A stretch of 64,000 bases of DNA. It comes from an uncultured Sutterella sp. GTDB lineage: Bacteria > Pseudomonadota > Gammaproteobacteria > Burkholderiales > Burkholderiaceae_F. Where the stretch lies: the NCBI GenBank assembly GCA_900544345.1, contig UQUR01000005.1, forward strand, positions 1 to 64,000, given 5' to 3'. Shown here piece after piece: positions 44,404 through 52,033 of this stretch (positions are counted from its first letter, which is position 1; the number at the start of each line of letters is the position of its first letter). Made by a program: the position numbers and the translations under genes. Under the pieces are notes generated by a model. The model was not told the origin of the DNA. It did not search any database and was given only the letters and a program-made list of their open reading frames with translations.

Positions 44404-44435
44404 CAAAATGCCGGTTGAATTGAACCGGCATTTTG
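44404..44435. terminator. Bidirectional terminator between hom and the RibD-like gene
   Basis: A 13-bp stem (CAAAATGCCGGTT with AACCGGCATTTTG, short AT loop) that ends in T runs on both strands. Confidence 0.85.
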
Positions 44436-44438
44436 CTG

Positions 44439-45116
44439 TTAAAGAACTTCGTAGATTAGATGGACAGCACCGTCTTCGTAGGCTTTCACACTCTTGAGCT
44501 TTAACTGAGTCGGAAGCCTATCCATGGGCAATCCGTCAAAAACGGCAGCCATCGATCCCCGACCGTCAATGCCGGGACCGATTAAAAGGCTGACTTCATC
44601 CAAAAGGCCGGCTTCTAAAAAGCCCGCATTAATATGACCGCCGCCCACGATTGCCATGCGCTTCACGGCGAATTCTTCTGCAAGGATTTCGCAGGCACGA
44701 ATCAAATCAATACGCTCTGCCCCTGTTGCTATCCAAGAAATATTTTCCGAATCTAAATAGCCCAAATAGGCTTTCGTCACTTTTTCACTCGTGACCACAA
44801 TCAGAGGCAAATTCAATTCTTTGGGCTGACTCCAAAGAAGCGTTCCTTTTGTATCTACAACGACGCTATAACCTTCTGCCGCTACTTTCTTAGAAAAAGC
44901 TTCTTTTCCGAAAATTTCACAATCGCCTGACTGAAACTCTCCCTCCTGAGCCAATTCCAACTGAGCTGTGACTCTGCCGCTCACGGTTGTCGGCGTATCA
45001 AGCGCCTTTAATGTTTCATAGTACTCATTGACACCTTGGATCTTTTCCGTCATTCGGCAATCAATTCGACCGTCAACAGAAGTCATCATATGGCATACGA
45101 TGTATGGTTTTTTCAT
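44439..45116 (-). CDS. RibD C-terminal / dihydrofolate-reductase-like reductase
   Basis: A 225-residue protein with the DHFR-like fold of the RibD C-terminal family: the N-terminal MMTSVDGRID segment, and VKRMAIVGGGHINAGFLEAGLLDEVSLLIGPGIDG near residues 150-185, which binds the NADPH. There is no deaminase domain, so it is not a full RibD. Related stand-alone proteins reduce various pyrimidine, pterin or unknown substrates. The function is therefore only a predicted NADPH-dependent reductase. Confidence 0.82.
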   Translation of the reverse strand: MKKPYIVCHMMTSVDGRIDCRMTEKIQGVNEYYETLKALDTPTTVSGRVTAQLELAQEGEFQSGDCEIFGKEAFSKKVAAEGYSVVVDTKGTLLWSQPKELNLPLIVVTSEKVTKAYLGYLDSENISWIATGAERIDLIRACEILAEEFAVKRMAIVGGGHINAGFLEAGLLDEVSLLIGPGIDGRGSMAAVFDGLPMDRLPTQLKLKSVKAYEDGAVHLIYEVL

Positions 45117-45209
45117 TATTTATCTCATCAGATCTGATTGTTTTTGAGAATAGCTCAAAGAAATTGAATTAACCGCTTTAAAAAGAAAGATTTCTTGCCC
45201 ATTCTTCTC

Positions 45210-45257
45210 TTGCATTTAAATGAAAAAAGCGTTACTCTATTTCCGACATATGTCGGA
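45210..45257 (+). promoter_or_regulatory. Promoter and perfect palindrome before the DUF134-NifX gene
   Basis: TTGCAT (45210-45215) and a weak TACTCT -10 (45233-45238) are spaced by 17 bp. Four bases later a perfect 16-bp palindrome TCCGACATATGTCGGA (45242-45257) covers the likely start site. This is a good position for autorepression by the helix-turn-helix domain of the gene itself. Confidence 0.6.
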
Positions 45258-45279
45258 TATTGTAAAAAAGGAAACAATT

Positions 45280-46086
45280 ATGCCCAGACCGAGCCGCTGT
45301 CGTCGAGTTTGTGCGGAACCCGTCTTCCGAGCGTTTAATGTCGATGAAAACGAAAAAGAGCCCATCACGCTTTTTGTCGATGAATTTGAAGTGATTCGAC
45401 TCGTGGATTTTGAAAAAAGAACACATGAGCAGTGTGCCCGGCAAATGTTGATTTCCCGAACGACTGTCACTGAAATTTACGAAAAAGCTCGCTACAAAAT
45501 TGCAGATGCTTTAGTAAACGGTAAACCATTGTTGATTGCAGGCGGACATTACCAAGTCTGCCGAGGTGAAGGAGCTCAAAACTGTCCCGGCCACGGCCGT
45601 TGCCAACGCCGCAATCAATCCCGCATGAACTTAACTATCGAAGGAAATACCATGAAAATTGCAGTACCTGTCAAAAACGAAAATATTTACCAACACTTCG
45701 GCATGGCTGCCGCCTTTAAGCTCTATACGATTGAAAATCAGGCAATCGTCGCCACGGAAGTCGTTGAAACAAACGGTCGCGGTCACGGTGCCATGTTGGA
45801 CCTGCTCTTAAATCACCAGGTCAACTGTGTGATTTGCGGCGGCATTGGAGAAGGTGCCATCGCCAATTTAAAACAAGTCGGCATTGAACTTGTAGCAGGT
45901 ATTAATGGTGAAAGTGACGAGGCTGTAAAAGCCTACTTAGCCGGAAACTTACAAAGTAACCTGCAGGCAGCATGTGACAAATCCTTGCATCACGGTCACG
46001 GACACGGTCATTGTGGTGACCAATGCGGCTCCGATTGCGACTGCCAAGGTCACGCTCATCAACACTGCCACTGCCAAAATCATTAA
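45280..46086 (+). CDS. DUF134 helix-turn-helix protein fused to a NifX/NafY-type Fe-Mo cofactor-binding domain
   Basis: A 268-residue fusion. Residues 1-100 are a DUF134 (UPF0251) domain with the MPRPSRCRRVC start, a VDEFEVIRLVD segment, and a sigma-region-4-like helix-turn-helix (ARQMLISRTTVTEIYEKARYKIADAL). A Cys/His linker (CPGHGRCQRR) leads to a NifB/NifX-type domain (about 125-235, MKIAVPVKNENIYQHFGMAAAF and CVICGGIGEGA), then a His/Cys-rich tail (about 237-268). No nitrogenase genes are nearby; such domains also occur in anaerobes with no nitrogen fixation. An internal ATG at 45652 with AAGGAAAT before it could give a second, NifX-only product of 144 residues. ATG 45280 is set by AAAAAGGAA upstream. 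Confidence 0.85.
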   Translation: MPRPSRCRRVCAEPVFRAFNVDENEKEPITLFVDEFEVIRLVDFEKRTHEQCARQMLISRTTVTEIYEKARYKIADALVNGKPLLIAGGHYQVCRGEGAQNCPGHGRCQRRNQSRMNLTIEGNTMKIAVPVKNENIYQHFGMAAAFKLYTIENQAIVATEVVETNGRGHGAMLDLLLNHQVNCVICGGIGEGAIANLKQVGIELVAGINGESDEAVKAYLAGNLQSNLQAACDKSLHHGHGHGHCGDQCGSDCDCQGHAHQHCHCQNH

Positions 46087-46101
46087 TTCGGCTTAAATCC
46101 G

Positions 46102-46137
46102 GGCGGCGAAAGAAACACTTCGCCGCCTTATTTTTTC
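46102..46137 (+). terminator. Terminator after the DUF134-NifX gene
   Basis: GGCGGCGAA and TTCGCCGCC form a 9-bp stem around eight bases, followed by TTATTTTTT. Confidence 0.85.
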
Positions 46138-46279
46138 TTTTTCCTAACTATCGCATCAATAGATTTTGATCACAATTTCTTTAAAAAACAAAAAGATATC
46201 CTTTCGGACAATTTTTTATTCACTAATTGAACCTTATATTTGAAGTAAATAGATTGACTATTCATTCTGGAGGTCCGCT

Positions 46280-47755
46280 ATGAGTTTTGTGTTTGAAAAA
46301 GAATATGGTCTTTTGATTGACGGACAATGGGTAAGTGCGGAAAATCACGCCACTTTTGAAACGCATAATCCTGCTAACAACGAACTGCTGGCAGTGTGTG
46401 CAGATGCGTCCGCTCTTGATGTCAATAAAGCTGTGAAGGCTGCTCAGAAAGCGTTTGAATCCTGGTCTAAAACGAGCCCTCAAGAGCGCGCTCAACTCTT
46501 ACTTAAAGCAGCCGATTTGATTGATGAACACGCGGCCCAACTCGCAGAAATTGAAACTCGCGATAACGGCAAACCTTTGCGTGAAACGACGCTTGTTGAC
46601 GTTCCCCTTTCTTCTGACCACTTCCGCTACTTTGCCGGGTGCCTCAGAGCTGAAGAAGGTTCTGCCGTGATGATTGATGACAATACGCTCTCAATCGTTC
46701 TTCATGAACCGATCGGTGTTGTGGGACAAATTATTCCCTGGAATTTCCCGTTATTAATGGCGGCTTGGAAAATTGCCCCAGCGCTTGCTGCAGGCAATAC
46801 CCTTGTCATTAAACCCTCCTCCACCACCCCATTATCAATCCTTTATTTGGGTAAATTATTAAATCAAATTTTGCCGCCTGGAGTAGTTAACGTTGTGACT
46901 GGTCGTGGTGTCCAAAGTGGTCAGGCGATGCTTGATCATCCGGGTTTTGCAAAACTAGCCTTCACAGGTTCTACAGAAGTGGGTTACAGCGTAGCAAAGG
47001 CTGCTGCCAATCGACTAATTCCTGCAACGCTTGAATTGGGCGGCAAGTCAGCCAATATCTATTTTGACGATTGCCAAATGGATAAGGCCATTGAAGGGGC
47101 GCAAATCGGCATTCTCTTTAATCAGGGACAGGTTTGCTGCGCAGGTTCCCGCATCTTCGTGCAGGAAGGCATCTATGACAAATTTGTAGAAAAGCTTGCC
47201 GAAGCCTTCCGAACGGTTAAAGTGGGCGATCCCATGTGCATGCAAACCCAAATGGGCTCTCAAATTAACCAAAAACAACTTCAAAAGATTCTGAAGTACG
47301 TTGAAATCGGCAAATCCGAAGGTGCACGAGTCTTAACGGGCGGAGAAGCGGCGAAGGTTGAAGGCTGCGAGGGCGGAGCCTTTATGCAGCCGACCCTCTT
47401 GGTTGATGTCACCAACGATATGCGCGTCGCTCAGGAAGAAATCTTCGGACCGGTGGCTGTGGTCATTAAATTTAAGACCGAAGAAGAAGTAATCGCTATG
47501 GCAAACGAGAGCGAATACGGCCTGGGCGGAGCGGTTTGGACGCGCGACATTAACCGTGCATTGCGTGTGGCCAAATCAGTGCGAACCGGCAGAATGTGGG
47601 TCAACACCTACAATGAACTGCCCGCTCACACTCCGTTTGGCGGATACAAAAAGTCCGGCATCGGGCGTGAAACCCACAAGATGATGCTTGCTCACTACAG
47701 TCAAACGAAGAATATCTACATTTCCATTTCTGAAGATAAACGCGGCTTCTTCTAA
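46280..47755 (+). CDS. NAD(P)-dependent aldehyde dehydrogenase
   Basis: An aldehyde dehydrogenase of 491 residues. The catalytic Cys is in NQGQVCCAGSRIFVQ (near residue 288) and the general base Glu in LELGGKSAN (near residue 254). The coenzyme-binding segments PWNFPLLMAAWKIAPALAAGNT and AFTGSTEVG are complete. It resembles the acetaldehyde/betaine-aldehyde-type group; the substrate is unknown. GGAGG is found before the ATG, and a strong terminator follows, so it is a single-gene transcript. Confidence 0.95.
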   Translation: MSFVFEKEYGLLIDGQWVSAENHATFETHNPANNELLAVCADASALDVNKAVKAAQKAFESWSKTSPQERAQLLLKAADLIDEHAAQLAEIETRDNGKPLRETTLVDVPLSSDHFRYFAGCLRAEEGSAVMIDDNTLSIVLHEPIGVVGQIIPWNFPLLMAAWKIAPALAAGNTLVIKPSSTTPLSILYLGKLLNQILPPGVVNVVTGRGVQSGQAMLDHPGFAKLAFTGSTEVGYSVAKAAANRLIPATLELGGKSANIYFDDCQMDKAIEGAQIGILFNQGQVCCAGSRIFVQEGIYDKFVEKLAEAFRTVKVGDPMCMQTQMGSQINQKQLQKILKYVEIGKSEGARVLTGGEAAKVEGCEGGAFMQPTLLVDVTNDMRVAQEEIFGPVAVVIKFKTEEEVIAMANESEYGLGGAVWTRDINRALRVAKSVRTGRMWVNTYNELPAHTPFGGYKKSGIGRETHKMMLAHYSQTKNIYISISEDKRGFF

Positions 47756-47767
47756 CTAACTTCAACT

Positions 47768-47805
47768 AGACCGAACAGTTTTTAAGGGCTGTTCGGTCTT
47801 TTTTT
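47768..47805 (+). terminator. Terminator after the aldehyde dehydrogenase gene
   Basis: AGACCGAACAG and CTGTTCGGTCT form an 11-bp stem around ten bases, followed by a seven-base T run. Confidence 0.92.
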
Positions 47806-47871
47806 GCCCTCAAATTAAAGTACCCGTGAGACAATACTGTTTGTGAGCCACTCATTCAATGAGGAGTCATC

Positions 47872-49131
47872 ATGGGAAAAGATTTTGACAGCGATATTGT
47901 TGAAACGATCGAAAAACTGAAATCCTGCCGGGACGTTCAAGAAGCGCTTCAAATGGTCAAGCAACAGTTGCCTGACATCATCGAAATTCAAAAAGAACTC
48001 GCACTCATTGAAGCGCCGACTTTTCATGAGGAAAAGAAGGCCAGGCGTTATGCCCAGCTTTTAACCGAAGCAGGACTTGAAGAAGTCAAAATTGACAAAC
48101 ATTTCAATGTCTGGGGGCGTTGGCCGGGAGTCGGCAAAACAGGAAAATCTGTTTTATTGGAAGGTCACTTGGATACGGTCTTTTCTTTCGGTGATGTTAA
48201 AGATCTTAAAGTTGACGATGAGGGACAAATTCATTGCCCCGGTATTTGCGACGATACGAGAGCGATTGCGGCCAACTTATCTGTGCTGAAAGCCTTCAAG
48301 ACACTGGGCATTCGTCCTTATCACGATATTATTTTTGCTGCGACCGTGTGCGAAGAGGGGCTTGGCGCGATGCTCGGCATGAAAACGCTTCTGCAGGGAC
48401 TTGAAGAACAGACAAAAGTTCTCGCTGCTATTTCCATTGACGGCCCGAGCAACAATGTTTTTTACGCTAATGCAACCGGCATGGTTGACTGGTCGGTGAC
48501 TTTCAAGGGACCGGGCGGACACGCGTGGACCGCCTCTGACATGCCCAGCGCCTTGCACGCTGCCTGTCGGGCCGCCTCTATTATTGCGGACTTTAAACTT
48601 CCGACTTCGCCCAAAACAATCGTCACCGTGAGCCTCATTGAAGGCGGGCAAGCTATTCACGGGATTGCGCAGCAATGCACGATGAAGATTAATGCTCGCT
48701 CCAACAGCCAGGAAGAATTGGTAAAACTCAATACTCAGATGATTGAGGCTTTTGAAAAAGGTGCCGAGCTGGAAAATTCATACAAAGGAACACCTGGATT
48801 GATTCAAGTGTGCTACGAAAAGCTTCTGGATATTCCGGCAGGAAGTCAAAATGAAGACTGCCGCATGATTCAGGCAACAAAGGCTGTCACTGAATCCCTT
48901 GGTATTGAGCCTTGCCTAAAACCCGGAGGCTGCACAAACACCAATATGGCAATTGCCAGAAAAATTCCGGGAGTCTGTCTTGGTCGTGGCGGCAAAGAAT
49001 ACGGCACGCACACATTAAACGAGTGGTTTGATCCGAAAGGCGTTGAAGCCTGCGAACAAAAATCTATTCTTTTGCTTTTAACCTTAGCAGGGCTAGATGA
49101 CAGAATTAAAGCGTTGGGCGAAACACTTTAA
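47872..49131 (+). CDS. M20-family metallopeptidase
   Basis: A zinc peptidase or amidohydrolase of 419 residues. The di-metal site is visible: GHLDTVF (His, Asp), the bridging Asp in GICDDTRAIA, the catalytic Glu pair in CEEGLGA, and the C-terminal His in GGKEYGTHTLNEW. A dimerisation domain (about 205-320) interrupts the catalytic domain. M20 enzymes cleave dipeptides, acylated amino acids or peptides; the substrate is not known. AGGAG lies five to six bases before the ATG. Confidence 0.9.
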   Translation: MGKDFDSDIVETIEKLKSCRDVQEALQMVKQQLPDIIEIQKELALIEAPTFHEEKKARRYAQLLTEAGLEEVKIDKHFNVWGRWPGVGKTGKSVLLEGHLDTVFSFGDVKDLKVDDEGQIHCPGICDDTRAIAANLSVLKAFKTLGIRPYHDIIFAATVCEEGLGAMLGMKTLLQGLEEQTKVLAAISIDGPSNNVFYANATGMVDWSVTFKGPGGHAWTASDMPSALHAACRAASIIADFKLPTSPKTIVTVSLIEGGQAIHGIAQQCTMKINARSNSQEELVKLNTQMIEAFEKGAELENSYKGTPGLIQVCYEKLLDIPAGSQNEDCRMIQATKAVTESLGIEPCLKPGGCTNTNMAIARKIPGVCLGRGGKEYGTHTLNEWFDPKGVEACEQKSILLLLTLAGLDDRIKALGETL

Positions 49132-49145
49132 AAAATCTATGACGC

Positions 49146-49180
49146 AGGCCACGTCAAGCACGATGTGGCCTATCTCTTTT
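49146..49180 (+). terminator. Possible terminator after the M20 peptidase gene
   Basis: AGGCCAC and GTGGCCT form a 7-bp stem around 12 bases, followed by TATCTCTTTT. Weak T run. Confidence 0.5.
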
Positions 49181-49814
49181 CCTCTTCAGGCTTCCACAAG
49201 GCGTGCCTGTGCTTAGCGTAATCTGCGTCCACAAAGCCAGAAAACATCGCCGGAATCAAATGACGATTGGCCTTGAAAACAAAGGCTGCCATATGTCCCA
49301 AAAACAATAAGATTGTGAGCACCATACCGGCATTGTGCAGTTGAGCGAGCCAAAAAAGTAACGGATCCGGCATATCAAGCCCCGACAAATTTTTAAGAGT
49401 CTTTAGCCATCCGGTCGCAATCACAAGCGCAAAGACGATAACAAACGCTGCCCAAGCCAAGCGCTGCTCCGGCAGATATTTTTCTGAAGGCGGTTCTTCG
49501 CTGCCGGTTAAAAGAGCCTTGATAATCTTCATACTTTTAGCGAAATCACCCTTTTTCGGCACAATATCAAACGAGCCTTCAAAGGCATGCACTGTGAGGT
49601 GAAAAATACAAAGTACGGTGAAAATAATTGCAAAGGCATAGTGCCAAGGCAAAGTGATGAAAAAGTCGGCCGTGGACGGAAACAGTGCAGTAATACCATA
49701 ACGTTTAGCTACTGGCATCTGAAGAATGCCCGTCACAATTAAGCCGAAACAGGAAAAAGCAATGCCCCAGTGGACTAAACGGTTACGCAGACTCTGCCTA
49801 AAAACTTTATTCAT
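49170..49814 (-). CDS. Cytochrome b subunit, formate-dehydrogenase gamma type
   Basis: A four-helix membrane cytochrome b of 214 residues. Possible haem-ligand histidines are in RLVHWGIAF (helix 1), LPWHYAFAI and IFHLTVHAF (helix 2), and LHNAGMV and LFLGHMAAF (helix 4). It would pass electrons between the iron-sulfur partner and the quinone pool. ATG 49814 overlaps the partner's end by eight bases; an upstream open stretch of 18 codons lies within that partner's gene. No catalytic subunit gene is next to it. Confidence 0.85.
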   Translation of the reverse strand: MNKVFRQSLRNRLVHWGIAFSCFGLIVTGILQMPVAKRYGITALFPSTADFFITLPWHYAFAIIFTVLCIFHLTVHAFEGSFDIVPKKGDFAKSMKIIKALLTGSEEPPSEKYLPEQRLAWAAFVIVFALVIATGWLKTLKNLSGLDMPDPLLFWLAQLHNAGMVLTILLFLGHMAAFVFKANRHLIPAMFSGFVDADYAKHRHALWKPEEEKR

Positions 49815-50790
49815 CTGCTTCCTCCTTACCCTTCTGCGTTCCCACCTTTTTGCGTCGGGCAACAACATAACCTAAAGCCACTGCTACAAATGGTGCAGCA
49901 AGTGTCGCAACAGCCCAATCGGAGGATTGATCAAGCTCTGCAATTACCTTTTGAAAACCCGGCCGACCGTCATTGCCTTTTGACGATTTTGTTTTCATTA
50001 CCGCAGCTTGAAGCGCTTCAAAAGAGTGAGAGGAAACGTACCAGGTCGCCGTCCCCCCGTTTTCATTAATCCCATAGATATGACGATTTTTTGCAATCGA
50101 ACGTATTTCTTTTAACGCCTCGGATAAAGGCATAAAAACCATGGCTTCGTGAGGGCAGGCCTTTGCGCAAGCGGGGGTATCGCCGATTTCCAGGCGGTCA
50201 GCACAAAAGTCACACTTATACATAACGCCACCGCCTGCAAATTTCGGAGCAACATCCAAATAAAGACCAACTCCAGCTTGCCGCTGAGGGATTCCCCACG
50301 GACAAACATCTCGGCATTTTGCACCACCGAAACAGACTTCCGGATTAATTTGAACAGCCCCTTGCTCACTTCGGTCAATTGCACCGAAAGGGCAAATTTT
50401 TCGGCAAGGTGCATCAAAACAGTGCATACAGCGCCTCGGTGCATAAACAGTTTCACCGCTATCCAACCTGACTTCTTCGATAAAAAGCCAGTTATAAGGC
50501 GTCAATCGATTTATCTGATCTCGTTTTTCAGAAAAGTCTTCGTAAGACTTTTGAGGCCAATAAGGTTTTAGTGGCTTTATCGGATTGGGAAATCTTTGAA
50601 AATTCTTTTGTCTGCAGGCTTGCACGCAGGCTGGGATCTCTGAGTTTTTGCATCCGTCACAGCGATCCAAATCAATAATGCTTACCCACTGTTCTGGAGC
50701 GAGGGTTTGTTCAGAGGCCTGGCTCTGAGCGGCACCTAAAGCCACTGCTGAAAGCAACGATTTTTTTAAAAACGATCGACGATTGGACAT
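49807..50790 (-). CDS. Tat-exported four-cluster iron-sulfur subunit (FdhB/HybA-like)
   Basis: An electron-transfer subunit of 327 residues with a twin-arginine signal (NRRSFLKKS, about 3-11). Four cysteine groups follow: CDGCKNSEIPACVQAC, CMHCFDAPCRKICP, CFGGAKCRDVCP and CDFCADRLEIGDTPACAKACP, enough for four [4Fe-4S] clusters. A C-terminal membrane anchor (about 291-312) ends the protein, as in formate dehydrogenase beta and HybA. With the overlapping cytochrome b gene it forms a membrane module that links a periplasmic oxidoreductase to quinones; the molybdenum or nickel catalytic subunit must be elsewhere. Confidence 0.88.
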   Translation of the reverse strand: MSNRRSFLKKSLLSAVALGAAQSQASEQTLAPEQWVSIIDLDRCDGCKNSEIPACVQACRQKNFQRFPNPIKPLKPYWPQKSYEDFSEKRDQINRLTPYNWLFIEEVRLDSGETVYAPRRCMHCFDAPCRKICPFGAIDRSEQGAVQINPEVCFGGAKCRDVCPWGIPQRQAGVGLYLDVAPKFAGGGVMYKCDFCADRLEIGDTPACAKACPHEAMVFMPLSEALKEIRSIAKNRHIYGINENGGTATWYVSSHSFEALQAAVMKTKSSKGNDGRPGFQKVIAELDQSSDWAVATLAAPFVAVALGYVVARRKKVGTQKGKEEADE

Positions 50791-51182
50791 GGAGAAAAAA
50801 ATTGATATAGCTTTTTTGAAACTCTAATAAAAAATTCCAATCGAGGCAACGAGTTTTTTCGATTCAAAATGATAAATTAAACTAACTGGGCGAAAAACAT
50901 TAGTCTTATCTAAAAAATTTAAACAGTTACACTAAGTTCTGAAATTTGGATAAAAACTTTAAAGCAAGACAACTTTAGTTTATTAGAAGCATGCAATATC
51001 CAGCTAACGGTAACACACAATGAACATTAAGTCATCATGATGTACGTAAGAGAGCCTATCAGATGCATTAACTCCCAATGTTTTGACAAATTTTAATTTA
51101 CAAGGGCAAGGCTGAGGATTTTTGTAATGGTTTTTGCTGTAACGGACTATGAACTAATCAGCTGAACCATTTGATAGGCAAT
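50791..51182. other. Gene-free AT-rich region
   Basis: About 390 bases with no supported gene. It should contain the promoter of the Fe-S/cytochrome b pair on the - strand. A short palindrome CATCATGATG (about 51032-51041) is visible, but I see no clear FNR, Fur or Nar box, no integrase gene and no copy of the nearby tRNA ends. Confidence 0.5.
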
Positions 51183-51212
51183 AAAAAACCGTACGGTAAC
51201 AAACACGTACGG
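51183..51212 (-). terminator. Terminator of the tRNA-Val/tRNA-Leu transcript
   Basis: On the - strand CCGTACG and CGTACGG form a 7-bp stem around ten bases, followed by TTTTTT. Confidence 0.8.
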
Positions 51213-51221
51213 ACTACATTA

Positions 51222-51306
<85 letters not shown>

Positions 51307-51332
51307 AACTAACTGATTGTCAACTCTCTTAC

Positions 51333-51407
51333 TGGTGCGCGATACAGGGTTCGAACCTGTGACCCCTGCCGTGTGAAGGCAGTGCTCTACCGCTGAGCTA
51401 ACCGCGC
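51333..51407 (-). tRNA. tRNA-Val (anticodon CAC)
   Basis: On the - strand: acceptor GCGCGG(T) with a matching 3' arm, D-loop AGCTCAGCGGTAGAG, anticodon stem CTGCC/GGCAG with loop TTCACAC (anticodon CAC), T-loop GGTTCGAACC and an encoded CCA. It reads GUG codons. Confidence 0.95.
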
Positions 51408-51548
51408 GCTTTCGCAAGCGAGGATTGGAATTATACCGAAGTTCTTAGACTTGTCAAATATTTTGTTTGAATTTTTCAAGATAGATGGCTTTTACTTCTA
51501 ATTGCACTTATTTTCTGTTAACAAGCACTTAAATTTTCTCATCTTTCT

Positions 51549-52031
51549 TTATTTTATTTTTTGAATACCTTGTTCTTTTACTTTGTCCAAAAAATCTTCT
51601 GCCCATCCTTTTCCAGGAATAAATGTATGTGAACTAATTTCACAAAGTGGGACTAAAACAAACGCTCTTTCATGCATTCTGGGATGCGGCAAAGTTAAAA
51701 AATCAGTTTGACTGACTTCCTGGCCATACAGGAGCAAATCCAAATCCATCGTACGAGGTGCATTATGAACGCCGAGTGGTCTCTGACGGCCAAATTCTTT
51801 TTCAATATCTAAAAGCGTTTGCAACAGCTCTGGAGCATTTAAAGAGGTTTGCACTTCCACCACAGCATTTACGTAATCCGGCCCACTGGAATCAATGGGG
51901 TCCGTTCGATAAAAAGACGAACACTTCGTGACCTCTATCTCTTTTATCTGATTTAAACGAACGACTGCCTCAGATAGAGCCTCTCTTGCATTACCTAAGT
52001 TTGCTCCGAGCGCAACAAAAGCTTTCTGCAT
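51549..52031 (-). CDS. folK: 2-amino-4-hydroxy-6-hydroxymethyldihydropteridine diphosphokinase
   Basis: FolK transfers pyrophosphate from ATP to the hydroxymethyl-pterin in folate synthesis. The 160 residues start with the family sequence FVALGANLGNAREAL and contain the signature FGRQRPLGVHNAPRTMDLDLLLYG, with the metal-binding D-x-D pair. It lies two bases after pcnB, the same folK-pcnB order as in many beta- and gammaproteobacteria. Full length. Confidence 0.96.
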   Translation of the reverse strand: MQKAFVALGANLGNAREALSEAVVRLNQIKEIEVTKCSSFYRTDPIDSSGPDYVNAVVEVQTSLNAPELLQTLLDIEKEFGRQRPLGVHNAPRTMDLDLLLYGQEVSQTDFLTLPHPRMHERAFVLVPLCEISSHTFIPGKGWAEDFLDKVKEQGIQKIK

Positions 52032-52033
52032 CG

